In this document: positions 62,684 through 64,000 of the stretch, one piece after another
Position numbering within the stretch: position 1 is the first letter of the stretch
Layout: every line of letters starts with the position of its first letter
From: Phaeobacter sp. G2
GTDB lineage: Bacteria; Pseudomonadota; Alphaproteobacteria; Rhodobacterales; Rhodobacteraceae
NCBI GenBank assembly: GCA_025163595.1
Contig: CP104100.1
Span: 3,906,001-3,970,000 of the forward strand
DNA length: 64,000 bases
Reading direction: 5' to 3'
Program-made: the position numbers and the translations under genes
Notes under the pieces: model-generated
Database searches by the model: none
What the model was told of the DNA's origin: nothing
The model's input: only the letters and a program-made list of their open reading frames with translations

Positions 62684-63871
62684 CTAACCGTTTAGAACAC
62701 GCACTTCAGCGGTCCAACCCATGTCCTGTATTTGCTGCCGAATTTCGTCTTCGTAGTTCGGATTCATGATGATCACGGTACCAACGCCACGGGACTTTGC
62801 CGTCTCTGGCGAAACGATCATGGTGCCGCTAATCGGCATGAAGCACCCCTGTTTGGCGACATTCAGGTCAATCACACAGTCAATGGGCGCGTCTTCGGCA
62901 GTGTTGAACAAGAGTGAAAATGTAACCCCTTTTGAGGCCCCGCCCCAAAGCGCAACGGGCGCGATCGCCCTGCGGCCTTCAAAGTACGTGGTCCATTCCG
63001 CCATCATCTGACGTTTGTTTTCCAGGTAGTTCAGTCCCAATTGTCCCGAGAGTTCCGCAGGCTTTGCTTGAACTGGTGTTTCTGGCATCCGCGCCGAAAT
63101 CCACATGTATTGGCCATCATAGACCGGCTCTACGTCGCACTCCAAGCCCTGTTGAGCCAGGAGAAAACGGATGGAGTCTGGCGTGTAGATAGAACAATGC
63201 TCGTAGAAGAAATCCTGAAATGCAGTGTGCTCCAGGATCCAGTTCGCGTCTGGCGTTTCGATAAATAGTGTCCGCCCCGGCGCCAGAGCCGCCGCCAAGG
63301 CGGTTGCAAAGTTCTGGACGTCCGCCACATGTTCTATTGTGTGCCGGGAGCAAACCACATTGGCCTCGGCAGGAATCTGATCTGTGTTGTCAGGCGAGAA
63401 AAAGTTGCGATAGACCTTGGCCCCATCCGGCAACTTGTCTTCTCCGGTAAAGGAAGGATCAAACCCTGTCGCCGATTTCATCCGCCCACCAGCCCGTTGA
63501 TGAACCAGGCTCAGAAAGTCGCCTTCGCCGCATCCAATTTCAACATAGTGGATATCTGCATCCTCAGGCACGGAGGCAATGACGCGATCGGCCATCGCAT
63601 CCAGATGTGCCAAGTAATAGGCTGAGGAAGTGACGTCATTGTTGTAGGTTTCATCGTAGGAAATCTTGGCGGGATCAAAAGAGGCGTTCCACACAAAGCT
63701 GCAGTTGGCACAGCGGACCATAGTGATGGCACCTTGCGGAAATGCCAGCGCTTCGGCCGAGGTCTGGAGTGCCACATTTTGCAAAGACGGGATGTTAGGG
63801 CGCTCATCAAGCGTAAGGTTGCTCCCAGTGTTTGCACAAATAGGGCACGGACAGGCGCTAGCTGATATCAT
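62684..63871 (-). CDS. SAM-dependent C-methyltransferase with N-terminal zinc-ribbon-like domain
   Basis: A 395-residue enzyme. The N-terminal CPCPICANTG and VRCANCSFVWNASFD look like a zinc-binding domain typical of sugar C-methyltransferases. The central SAM motif is IHYVEIGCGEGDFLSLVHQRAGGRMKSATGFDPSF, followed by SRHTIEHVADVQNFATALAAALAPGRTLFIETPD. The C-terminal domain contains VALWGGASKGVTFSLLF, the C-methyltransferase C-terminal type. It probably methylates a nucleotide sugar or surface glycan building block. It lies in the same direction as the exporter, 235 bases upstream of its ATPase. Confidence 0.87.
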   Translation of the reverse strand: MISASACPCPICANTGSNLTLDERPNIPSLQNVALQTSAEALAFPQGAITMVRCANCSFVWNASFDPAKISYDETYNNDVTSSAYYLAHLDAMADRVIASVPEDADIHYVEIGCGEGDFLSLVHQRAGGRMKSATGFDPSFTGEDKLPDGAKVYRNFFSPDNTDQIPAEANVVCSRHTIEHVADVQNFATALAAALAPGRTLFIETPDANWILEHTAFQDFFYEHCSIYTPDSIRFLLAQQGLECDVEPVYDGQYMWISARMPETPVQAKPAELSGQLGLNYLENKRQMMAEWTTYFEGRRAIAPVALWGGASKGVTFSLLFNTAEDAPIDCVIDLNVAKQGCFMPISGTMIVSPETAKSRGVGTVIIMNPNYEDEIRQQIQDMGWTAEVRVLNG

Positions 63872-64000
63872 TTTGCACTCTTGTTTTTCTGATCACAGCG
63901 CTGTTATGGATGCACAGTCGGTGAATTTACTACAAATATTTTCTTGGCTTGAAACCGTTCACTTGAGCAGATTTGCATCAGGTTTACGCGGTCCGGTGCC
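63872..64000. other. Window end, no gene seen
   Basis: The last 130 bases contain no complete gene; they should hold the promoter of the methyltransferase. Confidence 0.4.

Noticed and set aside
1..64000. Possible tRNA, CRISPR or transposase genes
   Set aside because: No cloverleaf-like GGTTCGAATCC arms, no spaced direct repeats of CRISPR type and no transposase or integrase motifs were seen.

Overview
The window is chromosomal DNA of a marine Rhodobacteraceae (Roseobacter-group) alphaproteobacterium close to Phaeobacter, Leisingera or Ruegeria. The evidence is the high GC content, the protein families (a GT14/DUF5928-type glycosyltransferase, a PrtD-type type I exporter, glcDEF, RidA with a COG3146 protein, a leuCD...leuB arrangement) and the dense coding on both strands. 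I found no rRNA, tRNA, CRISPR array, insertion sequence, integrase or plasmid origin. Most of the window is core metabolism and housekeeping; accessory signal is confined to a few intergenic regions and one gene remnant.

Layout. 1-2588 (minus): an overlapping cluster of a CinA/MoeA-type protein, an acetyltransferase, a peroxidase-related protein and the start of an envelope protein. 2892-6667: an FMN reductase, sfsA, map, a HAD phosphatase and rsmD. 6664-8463: a ferredoxin-reductase-like flavoprotein divergent from a peroxiredoxin across a symmetrical promoter region. 8565-11317 (minus): ridA, a glycerophosphodiesterase, a COG3146 protein and phhB. 11416-14450: type I secretion ABC protein and adaptor. 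14645-16000: mlaA-mlaC. 16087-18339: class A PBP. 18623-20307: glnK-amtB. 20472-23194: aminotransferase, sseA and smpB. 23239-26024: XRE-cupin regulator and EamA transporter divergent from a BenE transporter, with two palindromic operators. 26170-28020: ilvD. 28021-28517: a hairpin-rich gap with two copies of a repeat family.

28518-31053: sulfotransferase divergent from a GT14 glycosyltransferase. 31121-33472: two membrane proteins, an NAD(P)-binding protein and its HxlR regulator. 33577-38572: pssA, creatinase, an alpha/beta hydrolase and succinate-semialdehyde dehydrogenase. 38679-41597: globin, TetR, Hsp20 and a trypsin-like protease. 41730-45795: glycolate oxidase glcDEF. 45946-47924: a small secreted protein, rpiB, rlmH and rsfS. 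48319-55896: leuC, leuD, two accessory genes, an inserted epimerase/LysR pair and leuB. 56006-57592: Na/Pi cotransporter. 57843-58060: a glycosyltransferase remnant. 58139-62448: tripartite ABC exporter. 62684-63871: a C-methyltransferase.

The leucine genes (leuC, leuD, leuB) together with ilvD cover much of branched-chain amino-acid synthesis. glnK-amtB handles ammonium sensing and uptake, glcDEF handles photorespiratory or algal glycolate, and the Mla pair, PBP, T1SS and ABC exporter serve the envelope. The strongest candidate for something undescribed is a structured repeat with three copies here (28109-28191, 28413-28486, 34586-34658). Each copy lies 30 to 90 nt after a gene and in the same orientation relative to that gene. 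It shares a GCTCCCGCCC box, a CGTTGGG-TGGC core and GC-rich stems whose bases differ while the pairing is kept.
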